A stretch of DNA of 64,000 nucleotides from Crocodylus rhombifer (Eukaryota; Chordata; Crocodylia; Crocodylidae), in contig JAVSML010024345.1 of NCBI GenBank assembly GCA_038503035.1, forward strand, positions 258,392 to 322,391, read 5' to 3'. The notes below the pieces were generated by a model that did no database searches, was not told the DNA's origin, and was given only the letters and a program-made list of their open reading frames with translations. Shown one piece after another: positions 56,001-64,000 of this stretch. A program made the position numbers and the translations under genes. Numbering within the stretch: position 1 is the stretch's first letter; each line of letters starts with the position of its first letter.

Positions 56001-59000
56001 CCTTTCCTCTGATACAGGATGGACTTCGCTTGCGCATCCAGGATTGCTTCCTTGAGGCATCCATGCATCCTGAACTCCTCTCTCCATTGGGTTGTGGCCT
56101 TTTAGGGCCTCTCTGACAAGCTTCCTTAGCTTACGTGCCTTGGCCTGCTGACTTTGCGAGGGCCACTCGGTGGGCCAGCAGTGGCAGTAGTCCCCCCATC
56201 CCCCGGCAGGCTTAGTTTAAAGCCCGGTGGAGCAGGTCAGCCAGTCTAGCTGAGAAAAGCCTCCTCCCCAACAGAGAGGGGTGAAGGCCATCCCTTCCCA
56301 ACAGCTCGCTGCCTCTCTCTCCAAAGAGCGGACTGTGGTCGTAGAAGCCAAAGCCTTCCCAATGACACCAGCACCACAGTCTTTGGTTGACTGTGTGGGT
56401 CCTCCTTTCCCTCCTCAGCCCATAATCCGAGACTGGGAGGATCAAAGAAAACACCACCTGTGTCCCCAGACCCTTTAGCTTTGCACCCAAATCCCTGAAG
56501 TGCCTCATAACCCAGCTAGGAGCACTCTGAGCCATGTCATTGGTGCCCGCATGGATGAGGAGCATGGGATAGTGGTCTGGGGGCTGGAGGAGTTTAGGGA
56601 TCTTCTCCACAATGTCATGGATGCAGGCCCCCGGGAAGCAGCAAACTTCCTGGGCTGAGGGGTCGGGGCAGCAGATTGCCCCCTTAGTCCCCCTCAGGAT
56701 GGAGTCTCCCACAACAAACACTTTGCGTTTGGTCTTGGGGAGAGTGGGGACGGTAGCTGCAGTGTCCTCTGTGTCGCCTGCGGGAGCTGGCAACTCAGCA
56801 GGCTCTGCTGGGGCTGCAAGAGGCTCATAGCTGTTGCAAAGCTCCAGCAGGGCAGGGGCCTTGGTGCAGTGGGCCCTGGGGTCCTTGACCACCTTGGTCC
56901 AACCTCGTGGCTGGACAGAAGGGGAGGTCCCTGAGTCCTCCCTTGTCCTGGAGGGAGACCATGGTCTACCCTCCACCTCCCAGGGAGAAGGGCCTGGCAG
57001 TAGGAGTCTATCTCCTGCTCACAGTTCCTGATGGCATGCAGTCTCTGGACTGTGGCCTGGAGCTCCTCCAGCTGGCGTGCCAGAGACCCCCAAAAGGGAG
57101 CAGACCCCACGAAGGGAGGTAGCCATGCTCCCGGGCCCCAGAGCCTGAAAAGGGGACAGGCAGCCCCTGCAGCCGAGAGCCAAAGACTCTGTCTGTGTGT
57201 AGCCCGGAACCATGGGGTCCGTCTGGGTGGCCATCTCTGAGGTGCCAGGGGGAGGGGCCACAGGCCCTGAGGGGACCCTTGGGATGCGGCGCGTGCCCAT
57301 CTGTGTCATGCCGCTGGTGGGCTTTCTACGGCTGGGACTGCTTACTCTGGGGGGCTCACAGGCAGGGCCTCGGGCCCTCCTGCTCGCCCTCCTGTGTAAA
57401 CTCCTGCGCTAACTTGTGCACCGGGCTCAGGAATGTGCCTGTTTGCGTGGCCTGTTCGCATGGCTCCCTGGGAGGCTGGGCGAAGTAGGAGCCGGGGTGG
57501 AGGTGGGCCGTGACCCTCCTCGGTCCACTTAGCCCATTCTCAGCTGGCTAGATCCCTCCCTCCATGGGCTCCTGCTTAGCTGCTGGCAGGCCAGGGCTTG
57601 TCAGGGGTCCTGGGGTCACTGCTGGGGTCCCTAGGCTCACAGGGGTGCAGCGGGCTTACACCCGCGCGTCTCGCATCAGAGCCGGGATGCTAATGAGGCT
57701 TATGACGTTGCCGGGCCCTTTTTAAACTGTGCACATGTGCAGAAGGGCCAGCTGACACCTCAGTGCTTTTGGGGGGCTAACAGGGGTCCCTCCCCTCCAC
57801 CGAGGGAAGGAACAGGTGGGTGACTTCCCCCTAACCTGGTATACGTGCCTGCAAGGGGGTCGCATGGCTCCCTGGGGGGCTGGGCCAAGTAGGAGGGTCG
57901 GGGGGGCATGACTCGCCTCAGTCCACTTAGCCCATTCCCAGCTGGCTAGATCCCTCTCTCCACGGGCTCCTGCTTAGCTGCTGGCAGGCCAGGGCTTGTC
58001 AGGGGTCCTGGGGTCACTGCTGGGGTCCCTGGGCTCATAGGGGCGCAGCAGGCTTACACCCACACGTCTCGCACCAGAGCCGGGACACTAATTTTGCATC
58101 ATGTCCCACAGGTTAAGAAACGCTAGTTTTGTTAAACACTTGCATACTGTGTTCATTTAGGCCCTTTCAAAATGCTGTAATGTAAACCATAGAAAATTAG
58201 TTAGGGGAGCATGCATTGAAGTGACTGAAGACAAGAATTTGAGAGAGAAGAGTGAAAATCATGACACCAAGAAGTAGGGAAAGAAGTATTGAAAGTACAG
58301 GGGTGGGCAATTATTTTGGGCAGAGGGCCACTTACTGAGTTTTGGCAAGCTATTGAGGACCGCATGACAGCCAAGGGCAGATAAATATACATTTTTAAAA
58401 TTTTTTTAGGGGCCCTGCAGGCTGCATCTGGCCCACGGGCTGCATTTTGCCCACCCCTGGCCTAGTACTACAAGTAAAGGAGAAGAGATGAAAAGTATTT
58501 CAGCAAATTATCGGGAAAATTTTCTTGACTACCTCATTTAGCTGGGAATAAAGTCTCATGAGAAATTGTAGAAGCCCCATTGTTCATGTACTTTTTGGGT
58601 TAAAACATACTTTCTTTACATTCTAGGCTCCATCAGAGATACTTTTGTGTTTGTGGTTAGCAATGTAACAAGTTATGCAAAATAAGACAGTTTTGACCTT
58701 TTTGTTTCAAAAAGTAAAAAGTACCATGAGATAGTAAACACGATGCTAGTTTATTAAATGTTCTACCTCTGTAGTGATAGCCAATTGACTTATCTGTTAA
58801 ATGGTAGAGGTATACTAAAAATATTCTTGTTGTAGACTTTTAAATACCGATATACCACTTTTCATTTTAGTTGTATGGAAACATGTGGGCAAAACTTCAG
58901 CGAGCATTTGCAATTTGGAGCGGGTTTGGAATGACACTAACTGGAGTACATACGTGCGGGGATTATATGTTCAGTGGCCATACTGTTGTTCTGACTATGC

Positions 59001-59021
59001 TGAACTTCTTTGTCACAGAAT
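43501..59021 (+). CDS. SAMD8: SAMD8 / SMSr, first four coding exons (3' part beyond the window)
   Basis: Joining 43501-44078, 49781-49876, 51437-51554 and 58871-59021 gives 314 codons plus one base, with GT-AG introns and continuous frame; the human protein is about 415 residues. SMSr is an ER multi-pass ceramide phosphoethanolamine synthase and ceramide sensor (established knowledge). Seen here: a SAM domain at about 10-78 ([32 protein letters not shown]), a linker, TM1 at about 152-174, the D1 motif PPLPD at 184-188, TM2 in the second exon, the [14 protein letters not shown] segment, and the D3 motif [10 protein letters not shown] with catalytic His301. The second His and the Asp of the triad must lie in the next exon, past 64000. 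The start is the [12 protein letters not shown] methionine, matching the conserved MAG start. A longer upstream frame is intronic or UTR. Confidence 0.95.
44570..45230 (+). repeat. Dispersed LTR-like repeat, copy B
   Basis: Shares ordered blocks with 15945-16810: GTCACAGAGTCCTGCC (44659), AAGCAGCAAATGCATAGCTG (44898), AAAGGCCACCCAGC (44942), AAGCAGTT and TCATGTTTATG. It lacks the 246-base insertion present in copy A. Probably a solo LTR; the exact ends are not defined. Confidence 0.55.
45284..47395 (+). mobile_element. CR1 LINE, 5'-truncated, ORF2 linker to 3' end
   Basis: Plus-strand frames read [12 protein letters not shown] near 45320, [19 protein letters not shown] near 45670, [18 protein letters not shown] near 45890, [18 protein letters not shown] near 46040, [20 protein letters not shown] near 46150, [32 protein letters not shown] and [10 protein letters not shown] near 46525, then the C terminus and 3' UTR. 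Several frameshifts break it, but the FADD catalytic box is intact. The terminus is unusual: GACCCTACCAACCAACCAAC instead of ATTCTATGATT. It lies in SAMD8 intron 2. Confidence 0.93.
47396..49142. other. SAMD8 intron, nothing recognised
   Basis: AT-rich intronic sequence without supported features. Confidence 0.5.
49143..49310 (+). repeat. GTAGCCGTGTTGGTCTA interspersed repeat
   Basis: TGTAGCCGTGTTGGTCTAAT, ACCAGGTTCTTTGGGTAAAT, TATTAGACAAACTGAATA and CACCCTTCTTCAGGCATAAG are in the standard order of this family. A triplicated TTGATATTA block (49190-49215) replaces the usual single ATATCTTTTATT. Confidence 0.7.
49781..49876 (+). CDS. SAMD8: SAMD8 second coding exon: TM2
   Basis: Acceptor TTTTCTTTAG ends at 49780. 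The exon completes Ser193, encodes [20 protein letters not shown] and the rest of TM2, and ends with two bases of Arg225 before GTACAG. The 96-base length is in phase with its neighbours. Confidence 0.95.
50110..50290 (+). mobile_element. Old CR1 3' end
   Basis: GTGGAATCTGCATCCCTGGA, TTTTCAAGAGTAGGTTGGGG, GATGATCCTGCCTTGAGAAG and GAGGTCCCTTTCAGCCTTAC are the conserved 3' UTR of an older CR1 subfamily. Confidence 0.85.
50291..51436. other. SAMD8 intron, nothing recognised
   Basis: No supported feature. Confidence 0.5.
51437..51554 (+). CDS. SAMD8: SAMD8 third coding exon
   Basis: Acceptor CCCCCCAG ends at 51436. The first base completes Arg225, then 39 codons encode [20 protein letters not shown] through [10 protein letters not shown], ending exactly on a codon before GTAAAA. 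This covers TM3 and the D2 region of the sphingomyelin synthase family. Confidence 0.95.
51680..51908. mobile_element. hAT-type MITE
   Basis: The left end CAGGGATATCCAATTC and right end AAGTTTGACACCCCTC are inverted with some decay. CTCTAATA and CTCTGTTA flank it as an 8-base duplication with two differences. The interior has GGTCCTTGGACAGTGG and other GC-rich blocks. Confidence 0.7.
52098..53560. repeat. GC-rich composite repeat with degenerate tandem units
   Basis: The left edge CAGTGGTTCTCAGTCTTT is a hAT-type terminus like that at 23187, preceded by ACTTAAGT. The right partner was not found. Inside, CAGGTGGGACTCAGCATGAG (near 52345) recurs as GAGGTGGGACCCAACATGGT (near 52972), each followed by GGGCAGARTGGGGTG and a TGCTGCTG-GGAACCCC block. 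Frames as long as 269 codons (minus strand, 52356-53165) are low-complexity and lack recognisable domains. Confidence 0.5.
54240..56160 (-). pseudogene. CR1 ORF2: linker and reverse transcriptase, no endonuclease
   Basis: The first readable part ([20 protein letters not shown] near 56150) is the basic linker; then come the pre-RT and RT blocks in three or more frames. The catalytic box reads FADN instead of FADD: the codon at 54889-54891 is AAC on the minus strand, so one metal-binding Asp is lost. Frameshifts lie near 55700, 55200 and 54470. Confidence 0.85.
56212..57110 (-). pseudogene. CR1 ORF1: coiled-coil start and open SGNH esterase domain
   Basis: The N-terminal frame (from 57110) carries [18 protein letters not shown], a short coiled-coil-like helix. 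It is separated by one frameshift near 56970 from a 254-codon frame (56976-56212). In the latter, block I GDSILRG has Ser92, block III AGTNDMA has Asn146, and block V DGLHPS has Asp229 and His232, the full set for an SGNH-type esterase. CR1 and related LINE ORF1 proteins carry such esterases (established knowledge). The element as a whole is defective, so this is annotated as a broken gene with one preserved domain. Confidence 0.85.
57458..58092 (-). repeat. Tandem duplication in the 5' region of the large CR1
   Basis: Unit A (57458-57694) and unit B (57862-58092) run from GCATGGCTCCCTGGG through CCACTTAGCCCATTC, GGCTCCTGCTTAGCTGCTGG and CAGGGGTCCTGGGGTCACTG to GCCGGGAYRCTAAT at about 90 percent identity, period about 400 bases. 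The element's 5' boundary coincides with the end of unit B. Repeated promoter-like monomers are known in some LINE 5' UTRs. Confidence 0.85.
58298..58459. mobile_element. Short hAT MITE, copy 3
   Basis: The ends CAGGGGTGGGCAA and TTGCCCACCCCTG are perfect inverted repeats. The interior matches the copies at 35838 and 36145 (GGCCACTTACTGAGTTTTGG, TAGGGGCCCTGCAGG). The flanking duplication is decayed. Confidence 0.85.
58871..59021 (+). CDS. SAMD8: SAMD8 fourth coding exon: catalytic D3 motif
   Basis: Acceptor TTCATTTTAG ends at 58870. Fifty codons encode residues 265-314, with [16 protein letters not shown] and [10 protein letters not shown], including the catalytic His301. The exon ends on the first base of codon 315 before GTAAGT. 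The following intron exceeds 4.9 kb and runs out of the window. Confidence 0.95.
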
Positions 59022-59423
59022 GTAAGTACATGGTGTCAGTGCTTTAAACATCCTAGTTTATTTTGAAACTGTAATAGCAATGGTAGTTAAAGCTGCAGGA
59101 GGCATACTCCCTTAATATGTTATACTCCACATGTTTGGGCTGAAAGCTTTTATAAGTGTTAAGCCGGAGAAAAGTTGTTTACAAAAAGGGAAGTCCCTGA
59201 GCAGTTGGACCTAATGTGCCATCTAAGTGCCAGAAAGACTATTGTGAAACATATTTTGGAGATTTTATTTAATGTTTTTTTCTTGATAAGAACAACTAAA
59301 ATCCTTAACAAGGGTACAATATAATCACTTATCCTTCACCCTTACCACACAAATGGAGCAGAGGGTAACTTGGAAACTAGAGAGTAGAGGCATTGAGAAA
59401 GCAGATACATTTTCTATGGCTAT

Positions 59424-60444
59424 TAGGGCTGTACGAAATTTTCTGGCAGTTTTGTTTCAACTCATTTTGAGCTCAAAGCAGCAAAATCAAAACAAAATGG
59501 AGAGGTTTAAAATAGCCTTGAACAAAAACGAGGCAAGTCAAAATGTTTCGAAATTTTCGAAACATTTTGATTTTTGAAGCTCAAGCTGGACTTGCCTGCA
59601 GGGAAACAGAAACTAAAGTAAGGAGAGGGAGGGGAAATTAAGGGGGAAGGAGTGCTCTCATTACTGACTGTGTAGCTGGCCAGTGACTGTCATCCTTCCC
59701 TGAGAACTCTTCCAGTCCCAGTGCTCTGGGGGAGGAATGGAAAAACTGCAGAAAAGGCAGCATTGTTTGAACTGCCCTGCTTTCTGCCTTGGTGTCAGTT
59801 GAGTGAGCGTGCGCACACCCCCCGCCCTCCATGTCATGAGTTTTGCCTGTCAGCAGCCAGAGATGCAGGGCCCCAGAAGCCCCTGTACCTATCTTCTTGA
59901 CAGCTGCCAGGCTTTGTGGCCACAGCAGGGGCTAGCAGGCCTCCAGTTTTCACCCTGCTGCGGCTTAACACACACAGTGCCACCCATGTCATGAGTTTTG
60001 CTTGTCCGCAGCTTGAGGTGCAGTTTCCCCCAAACCCCTGCACCTGTCTCCTTGAACTTGGCAGGCTTTGTTGCCTCAGCAGGGGCTAGCAGGCGTGCAG
60101 TTTTGACCCCACTGTGGCTTAACATACACACCATGAGTTTTTTGCTTTCAAGACTTTGAGGTGCGGTTTCCCTGAAACCCCTACACCTATCTCCTTAAAA
60201 CGTGGCAGGCCTCATGCCCTCAGAAGGGGCTATCATTCCTGCAAGTTTCATCCAAATCAGACCAGGAATGACAAAGTTATAGGCTGTTTTGAGCTTCCCC
60301 ATTATAGCCTATGGGCAAAACAATTAAACCATTTCGATGAAACGAAACGGAGCAGCAGTTTCAAATCTAAACAAAATTTGAAACGAAAAGCTGTTCCATT
60401 GAAACGCAAGTTGAAACAGAATGGTGATGTTTCACACAGCCCTA
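59424..60444. mobile_element. hAT-family element, 1021 bases, with target duplication
   Basis: The ends TAGGGCTGTACGAAA and TTTCACACAGCCCTA are inverted repeats. ATGGCTAT (59416-59423) and ATAGCTAT (60445-60452) are an 8-base duplication with one difference. The interior has AAGTCAAAATGTTTCGAAAT folding on AAACATTTTGATTTTT, a GACTGTGTAGCTGGCCAGTG block, and three diverged tandem units of a GAGGTGCAGTTTCC-AAACCCCTGCACC theme (59860-60240). No transposase. Confidence 0.88.
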
Positions 60445-60452
60445 ATAGCTAT

Positions 60453-63085
60453 GCTGTTACTTTTTGTATACAATCTGGAGTTCTATTCAGTGTTACCAGA
60501 AAGATGAGAGCCAGTTTATACTTGGGACTTCTGTTGCAAGCTTCCATGTGGAATTGAAGGTATAGTTACAATTCCCTTAATAATCACTACCCAGGTCAGA
60601 AAAGAGGCAAGAGAACAATCTATAGCCTGACTTAATTTTATCTGATCCCAAAAGCACAAGAGCAAACACGTATTCTAATACTAACAACAGCAACAATGCA
60701 GATTTTCACATATGCCATTGTTAGGGAAGACTCAGGAGGGTGAGACTTGCAGCAGGTCATCTTGATCTTCAACTCTTTCTCTCCAGTCTATAACTTGTAT
60801 TTTCTACATTTAAATTTATTAAAATTTGTTTGGTTCAGTGAAACTTTTGGAATGAAACTGAACCAGTTATTTATGGCCTTTTGCTAGTGTTTAGTTTGAT
60901 TTGGTTTAACTGGACATACTGTCTTCTTGCCTGATCAAGCTAATTTTTACATCTGCACAGGCTCACTTTGTGGTTACTCAAACAGGCTATTCTTCTTTCC
61001 TATATTATGGCTTACTGATACGCTGAGCATGTCAGTCTGCTGTGACCTTAAGTACACACTACGTGATTTAGGCTTGTACTAGGTCCAGTCTGCACTTGTC
61101 GTTATGGTGTTTGTTATTGACCACATATGCAGCCTACCGCAGAACAATACCTGTTGGCATATATTTACTGTACTGTACTGAAAAGTGTTTTATGTATGTG
61201 AAAAATTCTGTTAAAAGTAGCACAACTGATAGTCAAAAGATTTGGTATTGCTGGATTCTAATGGTGAAGTTACGTTGAAGAGAAAGTCATATTTCTATGG
61301 AAAAAGCTACAACTCCAGTGTGACAGGTTTTGAGAGGAGACTGTTTATATCTATTAATATGAAAAAGAATCTTTTTATATCCACAAGCCAGCAGCAGTAT
61401 TTTTAATCCTAAAATGGAGTGTTCTTCATTAGAACAGATGTATAAGCCAGGAAGACAAGACTGTTCACTTGAAATAAACCACAACTTTCAATATGTTGTG
61501 GAAAACAGTTCATTTTAGGAGGTATGATCCTTTAAGAAGAAATAACAGTTGGTAGTATTGCTACTGGAGGATGTTTTCACAACAGTGGAAAGGGCATAAT
61601 AAATTTAGTATTTTATTCTGCCTTTGAAGAATTGAGTTATGATGACACTGCCTTGTGCTGTTAGAATCTTTTTCTCCAACTCACTTTTTCCCATATTAAA
61701 TCCTTGAATTTACACAGAATATGTACACTAATTAGGATTGACGTATGTAAAGTGTCCAGTGAGCATCAAAAATACGAAATAAATAACTATTTTGGAATGT
61801 CAGTATCTTGGTCGGTGGAAGGAGCCTAGAACATGCTGTTTGTTCAGTGGAGAACAAGGGTGTGGGCAGGGATTAAATTGCAGTACAGGAAATTTGCACT
61901 GCCACAGAAACATTCCAAGAAAGGGTGGACGCAAGTATTCCAACCCCTTGGCTGCAGAGCTACCAAGCTGCCTCAGTAGTCTGCTTTCCAGCCAGGGGGG
62001 ATAGTGGGCTTCTCGTTGGCTCTACCTGCTCCAGATCATTGAAAGCCTACTCTCTTCTCCCCTGCCATGCCTGGCAGTGCTGCTTCCAGAGATCCAGCTC
62101 TTGTAGTGGCAGGGGAAAATCCCTAGCCTAAACCTTAATCCTGTCCCTTGCTAAACCGTTCTACTGAAAAGCAGAGCAATTGGGTGGAGGACTTAAGGTT
62201 AGGTTGAAGAAATTTCTGCTGCCCTTTTGAACACCACTGGGAAGACTTGTCACTGTTTGAACAGTGCCAGAGGATCCGGGTGCTGTTCAAAGTCTGGGTA
62301 GCTGTGATGCTGCGTGCACAGTTCTGGGGAGATGTGGGTTTGTCAAAGGGGTGGGGGGGGGGTACGTGTACTGTTGTGTGAATAGCTGAGACTCCCTTAG
62401 TCTTTTGTCAGGCAGTGGTGGGATTCAGCACCACAACTCAAACAGTCCCAGTGCTGTTCAAGTATACTCCCTGACAGCTTGTTGCTGGAGTAGGTCCTCA
62501 AGGAGCCAGAGCTCTATCTTCCCCTTGGAGCAGGGGAGGAAGAACAGAGTATTGTGAAATACTGCAGGTCCCAGGGAGCCTGAGATAAGCATACAGGTGT
62601 TACAGATGGTGCTTGAAAACTCTCTGGAAGAGCTGCTAGTTAAAACAGCTAATGATTTTTGTAGAATGGCTGTTTTTATTCTCCAAAAACCCCTTGAATG
62701 GCTACACACTAGCTCTTTGTGTTGAGAAAAGGGCATATTTCTTAGCACAGACACAATGCCTGTCTGTGGTCTGAGTCATAATGTTTTAAAGCATGCATTA
62801 CTAGCTGCTGCTCACTCGGAGGTTTTGGTAGTGGGTACAATAGGACAGTTTCTCTGACACAGTTGGATAAATGATGACAGGAATAATTTGTGATGTATTT
62901 TGGTAAATATATGTTCCATAGCTGTAAATTCTTCTAGTTAATCATTTGACATCATGCTTTGGGTTTATTTTGGGGTTTTTCATTTTTTCTGAGAAAAGAA
63001 CAATAACACCCACTGAAATTAGTAGGTGGTAAATGTAAAACTAATGAGAGAAAGTACTCTTTTAAGCAACATGTAGTTTACTTGG
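60453..63085. other. SAMD8 intron, nothing recognised
   Basis: Mostly AT-rich; 61930-62460 is more GC-rich with a G run at 62352-62360, possibly an unclassified repeat. No exon resembling the remaining SAMD8 region (HEHYSIDV-type motif) was seen. Confidence 0.5.
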
Positions 63086-63165
63086 TTACTTGATTGCCAC
63101 AAAGTGGTAGAGGCAGATGGCATAGCCAGGTTTAAAAAGAGAGTGGATGAGTTCATGGATGATAG
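63086..63165 (+). mobile_element. Old CR1/L3-type 3' fragment
   Basis: TTGCCACAAAGTGGTAGAGG, GGCATAGCCAGGTTTAAAAA and GATGAGTTCATGGATGATAG match the conserved region before the 3' end of ancient CR1/L3 elements. Confidence 0.5.
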
Positions 63166-64000
63166 GTTATAATGGTTGGAGGCTATTGAACTATGATGCT
63201 AATGACTATGATCTCATAGGGATAATGGAGACCTGTTGGGACTCCACCTATGACTGGACCACAGGTATGGATGGCTATACCTTGTACAGCAGAGATCATG
63301 TTGAAAGAAAGTGTCGGGGGGTGTAGCTCTCTGTGAAGGAGCAGTACACTTCCCTACAAGTGGAGATGGCTGCCCGAGGAGGGTGACTTGAGACCCTCTG
63401 ACCAATCTCATTTCCTTCTATGACCTGGTGACACATCACCTGGACAAAGGAGAAGAGGTTGATATCATATATTTGGACTTTAAAAAAGCCTTTGACCTGG
63501 TGTCCCATGATGCCCTCATGGCAAAATTGGGGAACTGCAGCCTTGACAATCGTATGGTCCAATGGCTGGGGAACTGACTCCAAGGTCAGACCTAGAGAGT
63601 GGTAGTTGACAGAACCGAATCAACATGGCACATAGTGACCACTCGTGTACCCCAAGGCTCCATTCTTGGCCCCATACTCTTCAGTGTCTTTATAAATGAT
63701 CTGGACTCTGGTGTCAGAAGCAGACTGGCTAAGTTCACTGGTGACACCAAACTATGGGGAAGAGTGTCCACACTTGAGGATAGGCTGGTGATCCTGGCTG
63801 ACCTTGACAGGCTTGCAAAGTGGGTGGATGGAAACCTGATGGCATTCAATACAGAGAAATGCAAGGTGCCTCACCTCAGGAGAAAAAATCTGCATCACAC
63901 TTATAGGCTTGGCAGGGCTATGCTCACTAGCACCATGACTGAAAGAGACTTCGGGGTCATGATTGACCACAAGATGAACATGAGCCACCAATGTGATACC
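63166..64000 (+). mobile_element. CR1 LINE with internal deletion, running off the window
   Basis: The plus strand reads YDLIGIMETCWDSTYDW, GMDGYTLYSRD (63200-63290, endonuclease domain), then changes within about 100 bases to [20 protein letters not shown] and [20 protein letters not shown] (63400-63520, RT). It continues VPQGSILGPILFSVFINDLD, KFTGDTKLWG (63735) and [10 protein letters not shown] to the edge. The endonuclease-to-RT span that would normally cover several hundred codons is missing. The catalytic box is FTGD rather than FADD. Confidence 0.88.

Larger units (their letters stand above)
54003..58092 (-). mobile_element. Nearly complete CR1 LINE lacking the endonuclease domain
   Basis: A 4.1 kb minus-strand element in SAMD8's fourth intron. 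From its 5' side (right): a duplicated GC-rich 5' region, ORF1 with an esterase domain (57110-56212 in two frames), about 150 bases, then ORF2 entering directly at the linker and RT (56160-54240), and a 3' UTR ending near 54003. The ORF2 frames read [19 protein letters not shown] (55960), [12 protein letters not shown] (55690), [60 protein letters not shown] and [10 protein letters not shown] (near 54890). Full CR1 ORF2 has an APE endonuclease of over 200 residues ahead of the linker; there is no room for it here. Confidence 0.93.

Overview
The window is vertebrate nuclear DNA: introns with GT-AG splice sites, one CpG island and dense decayed transposons. It fits a non-avian reptile, most probably a crocodilian (inference). 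The reasons are many CR1 LINE copies of several ages ending in the CCTTCCRACCCTA/ATTCTATGATT-type 3' terminus, hAT and mariner-type MITEs, palindromic MITEs resembling the crocodilian Chompy group, a tRNA-headed SINE with a CR1 tail, and slow repeat decay.

Two protein-coding genes are recognisable. On the minus strand, three coding exons (8694-8534, 8200-7983, 3514-3315) join in frame into a complete 192-residue dual-specificity phosphatase, best matched to DUSP13A (MDSP). It has the HCAVGMSRS active-site loop. On the plus strand lies SAMD8 (sphingomyelin synthase-related protein, SMSr). A CpG island with facing ETS motifs and a probable noncoding first exon sits at about 22.4-23.2 kb. The first coding exon is at 43501-44078, with further coding exons at 49781-49876, 51437-51554 and 58871-59021. 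The last part of SAMD8, with the second catalytic His and the Asp, lies beyond position 64000. The divergent DUSP13-SAMD8 arrangement matches the human 10q22 neighbourhood (established knowledge).

Layout: 1-1395 minus-strand CR1; 1.4-8.7 kb DUSP13A with mariner-like and SINE repeats in its introns; 8.7-22.4 kb intergenic, carrying MITEs, an LTR-like repeat and a nest in which an old CR1/L3 relic abuts SCAN-type gag and Ty3/Gypsy pol fragments that are in turn split by a younger CR1; 22.4-43.5 kb SAMD8 intron 1, with hAT MITEs and an ancient CR1 endonuclease relic interrupted by two later insertions; 43.5-64 kb the SAMD8 coding exons. The largest element is a 4.1 kb minus-strand CR1 (54.0-58.1 kb) whose ORF1 esterase frame is open with all catalytic residues, but which has no endonuclease domain. 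Another CR1 runs off the right edge.

I saw no tRNA, rRNA or CRISPR feature. No clearly new system is evident. The most unusual items are the endonuclease-less CR1 with a duplicated 5' region, the Gypsy fragments with integrase ahead of reverse transcriptase beside a SCAN-type gag, and several MITEs with clear target-site duplications. Family names for transposons come from reading translated motifs and termini; no database search was possible.
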